Below the pieces are notes generated by a model. The model saw only the letters and a list, made by a program, of their open reading frames with translations. It did no database searches and was not told the origin of the DNA. A stretch of DNA of 64,000 nt from the NCBI GenBank assembly GCA_040905145.1, contig JBBDSC010000164.1, forward strand, positions 1 to 64,000. The letters are read 5' to 3'. Both the position numbers and the translations under genes were made by a program. Below, in pieces: positions 62,695 to 64,000 of this stretch. This DNA comes from DATGMS01 sp040905145. Its GTDB lineage: Bacteria > Bacteroidota > Bacteroidia > Cytophagales > Cyclobacteriaceae. Position 1 is the stretch's first letter. Each line of letters starts with the position of its first letter.

Positions 62695-64000
62695 ACCATT
62701 TTGCAGATGTCTGGTTTTTTAACCAAGGATGGACTGCCCATTCCTTTCAAAGGAAGGCTTGGGAGGCCATGGCAAAAGGTCGCTCCGGATTATTGAATGC
62801 GCCTACAGGATATGGCAAAACCATGGCAATTTGGTTTGGTATCCTACATCATTTCTATACCAAAAGGAAAAAGAAGAAAACCAACATTAAGTCCAGTAAT
62901 TTGCATTGTCTCTGGATTACCCCTTTACGTGCGCTTTCCAAAGAAATTCATCAAGCTGCCAACCAAGTGAGTGAAGATCTGGAATTGGACTATTCCATTG
63001 GTCTGCGGACGGGGGATACTTCTACCAAACTGAGGCAGGAACAAAAGAAAAACCCGCCACAGGCATTGATTACCACTCCTGAAAGTGTACATATTTTATT
63101 GGCGGGCAAAGGGTATGCGGAATACTTTTCTGATCTTGAGTTTGTGGTGGTAGATGAATGGCACGAGTTGCTGGGCAGTAAGCGTGGCATATTGGTGGAA
63201 TTGGCCTTAAGCCGCTTAAAATCCATTAATCCAAAATTAAAAGTATGGGGCATTTCCGCCACAATTGGCAATTTGAAAGAAGCCAAAGAAATACTTTTGG
63301 GGCAGGAAAACAAAGGGGTTTTGATAAAAGCCAATATCAAAAAGCAACTCCAAATTAAAACACTTTTGCCGGATGTCCTGGATAAGTTCCCTTGGGCAGG
63401 GCATTTGGGAATTCATATGGCAGAGAAAGTACTGCCCATCATTGAACAAAGCAACTCTACGCTCCTTTTCACCAACACCCGTTCGCAAGCGGAAATTTGG
63501 TATCAGCAATTATTGACACTAAAACCGGAACTAGCTGGGGTGATAGCGCTACACCACGGTTCGCTCAGCAATGAAATTCGGGCCTGGGTGGAAGAAGGAT
63601 TGCATCAAGGTGTCTTGAAAGCGGTTGTTTGTACCAGCAGCCTTGATCTGGGGGTGGATTTCAGGCCTGTGGATGCAGTCATCCAAATTGGCTCCCCAAA
63701 AGGGATCGCACGTTTTCTTCAGAGGGCAGGTCGGAGTGGACACCAGCCCGGGGCTTTGAGCCGCATCTATTTCCTGCCTACCCATTCATTGGAAATCATG
63801 GAAGGTGCTTCTCTACAATACGCAGTAAAACAGGGCATGATGGAGCAACGACAACCTTACATTCGATCTTTTGATGTATTGGTTCAATACCTGGTGACGC
63901 TGGCGGTTTCGGACGGATTTACTGCCCATCAAGCTTTTGAAGAGGTAGGTGCTACCCATTGTTTCTCTTCCATTACCCGGGAGGAATTTAATGAATGTCT
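62691..64000 (+). CDS. Ligase-associated DEXH-box helicase (Lhr-like), 5' part
   Basis: The first ~436 residues of an Lhr-like superfamily 2 helicase; the gene leaves the window at the right edge. The start is ATG 62691, overlapping the ligase stop. Visible motifs: Walker A LLNAPTGYGKTMA (about 35-47), Walker B VVVDEWHELLG, motif III GISATIGN, and HHGSLS, TSSLDLGVDF and the arginine-finger motif QRAGRSGHQPG of the second RecA domain. With the exonuclease and ligase it forms a conserved DNA repair set; a PdeM-like nuclease may follow beyond the edge. Confidence 0.95.
   Translation, partial: MNHFADVWFFNQGWTAHSFQRKAWEAMAKGRSGLLNAPTGYGKTMAIWFGILHHFYTKRKKKKTNIKSSNLHCLWITPLRALSKEIHQAANQVSEDLELDYSIGLRTGDTSTKLRQEQKKNPPQALITTPESVHILLAGKGYAEYFSDLEFVVVDEWHELLGSKRGILVELALSRLKSINPKLKVWGISATIGNLKEAKEILLGQENKGVLIKANIKKQLQIKTLLPDVLDKFPWAGHLGIHMAEKVLPIIEQSNSTLLFTNTRSQAEIWYQQLLTLKPELAGVIALHHGSLSNEIRAWVEEGLHQGVLKAVVCTSSLDLGVDFRPVDAVIQIGSPKGIARFLQRAGRSGHQPGALSRIYFLPTHSLEIMEGASLQYAVKQGMMEQRQPYIRSFDVLVQYLVTLAVSDGFTAHQAFEEVGATHCFSSITREEFNEC

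Noticed and set aside
1..64000. CRISPR array, prophage, insertion sequence, tRNA or rRNA genes
   Set aside because: No regular spaced repeats, transposase or integrase motifs, cloverleaf-like sequences or rRNA segments were seen on either strand.

Overview
The window reads as chromosomal DNA of a Bacteroidota bacterium, most likely order Cytophagales (a Cyclobacteriaceae-like marine or soil glycan degrader). The support is two SusC-type TonB-dependent transporters and one SusD lipoprotein, type IX secretion genes (porQ and a PorV2/PorU2-like pair), Bacteroidota-type -7 boxes (TAnnTTTG) and the pdxA-DUF177-rpmF / fabH-efp-accB-accC arrangement. I see no tRNA, rRNA, CRISPR array, prophage or transposase. 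The species cannot be named from the sequence.

Layout. 1-2173: 5' part of a susC gene running off the left edge. 2491-9040: a minus-strand, clearly GC-richer module of families typical of Planctomycetes and Verrucomicrobia: a DUF1549/DUF1553 cytochrome lipoprotein, a Tat-exported DUF1501 protein, a mosaic membrane cytochrome (heme domain, leucine-rich repeats, chitobiase-like domain, C-terminal sandwich) and a small mono-heme lipoprotein. 9297-10436: an MFS transporter. 10600-16332: minus-strand housekeeping genes for fatty-acid initiation (accC, accB, fabH), EF-P, L32, DUF177 and pdxA, followed by a decayed leucyl aminopeptidase gene. 16716-20857: rsmA, mgtE, a 2-hydroxyacid dehydrogenase, greA with a promoter and hairpin in its leader, and a HIT protein. 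21126-22568: an HtrA protease, divergent from dxr-rseP. 25545-32097: lon, porQ, hslU, an SDR, sixA and a cold-shock gene.

32280-41730: a small polysaccharide-utilisation-like locus (susC, susD, GH95 alpha-L-fucosidase) followed by a PQQ/heme dehydrogenase lipoprotein. 41777-41944 is a relic of a glyoxalase/VOC gene. 42340-45957: B12-dependent ribonucleotide reductase and an RluF-like pseudouridine synthase; arginine codon choice in the latter differs sharply from a local housekeeping gene. 46086-50319: an ABC exporter, then a PadR regulator and a double-PspC membrane protein on the opposite strand. 50941-57110: the PorV2/PorU2-like pair. 57306-59948: a polytopic membrane protein and a Tat-type TIM-barrel isomerase. 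60107-64000: the ligase-associated DNA repair operon (exonuclease, ATP-dependent ligase, Lhr-like helicase), cut by the right edge.

The least explained part is the GC-rich cytochrome/DUF1501 module at 2.5-9.0 kb. Other items of note are the hairpin between promoter and start codon of greA, the PorV2/PorU2-like pair, two gene relics (M17 peptidase and VOC protein), and several long hairpins or REP-like palindromes between genes.
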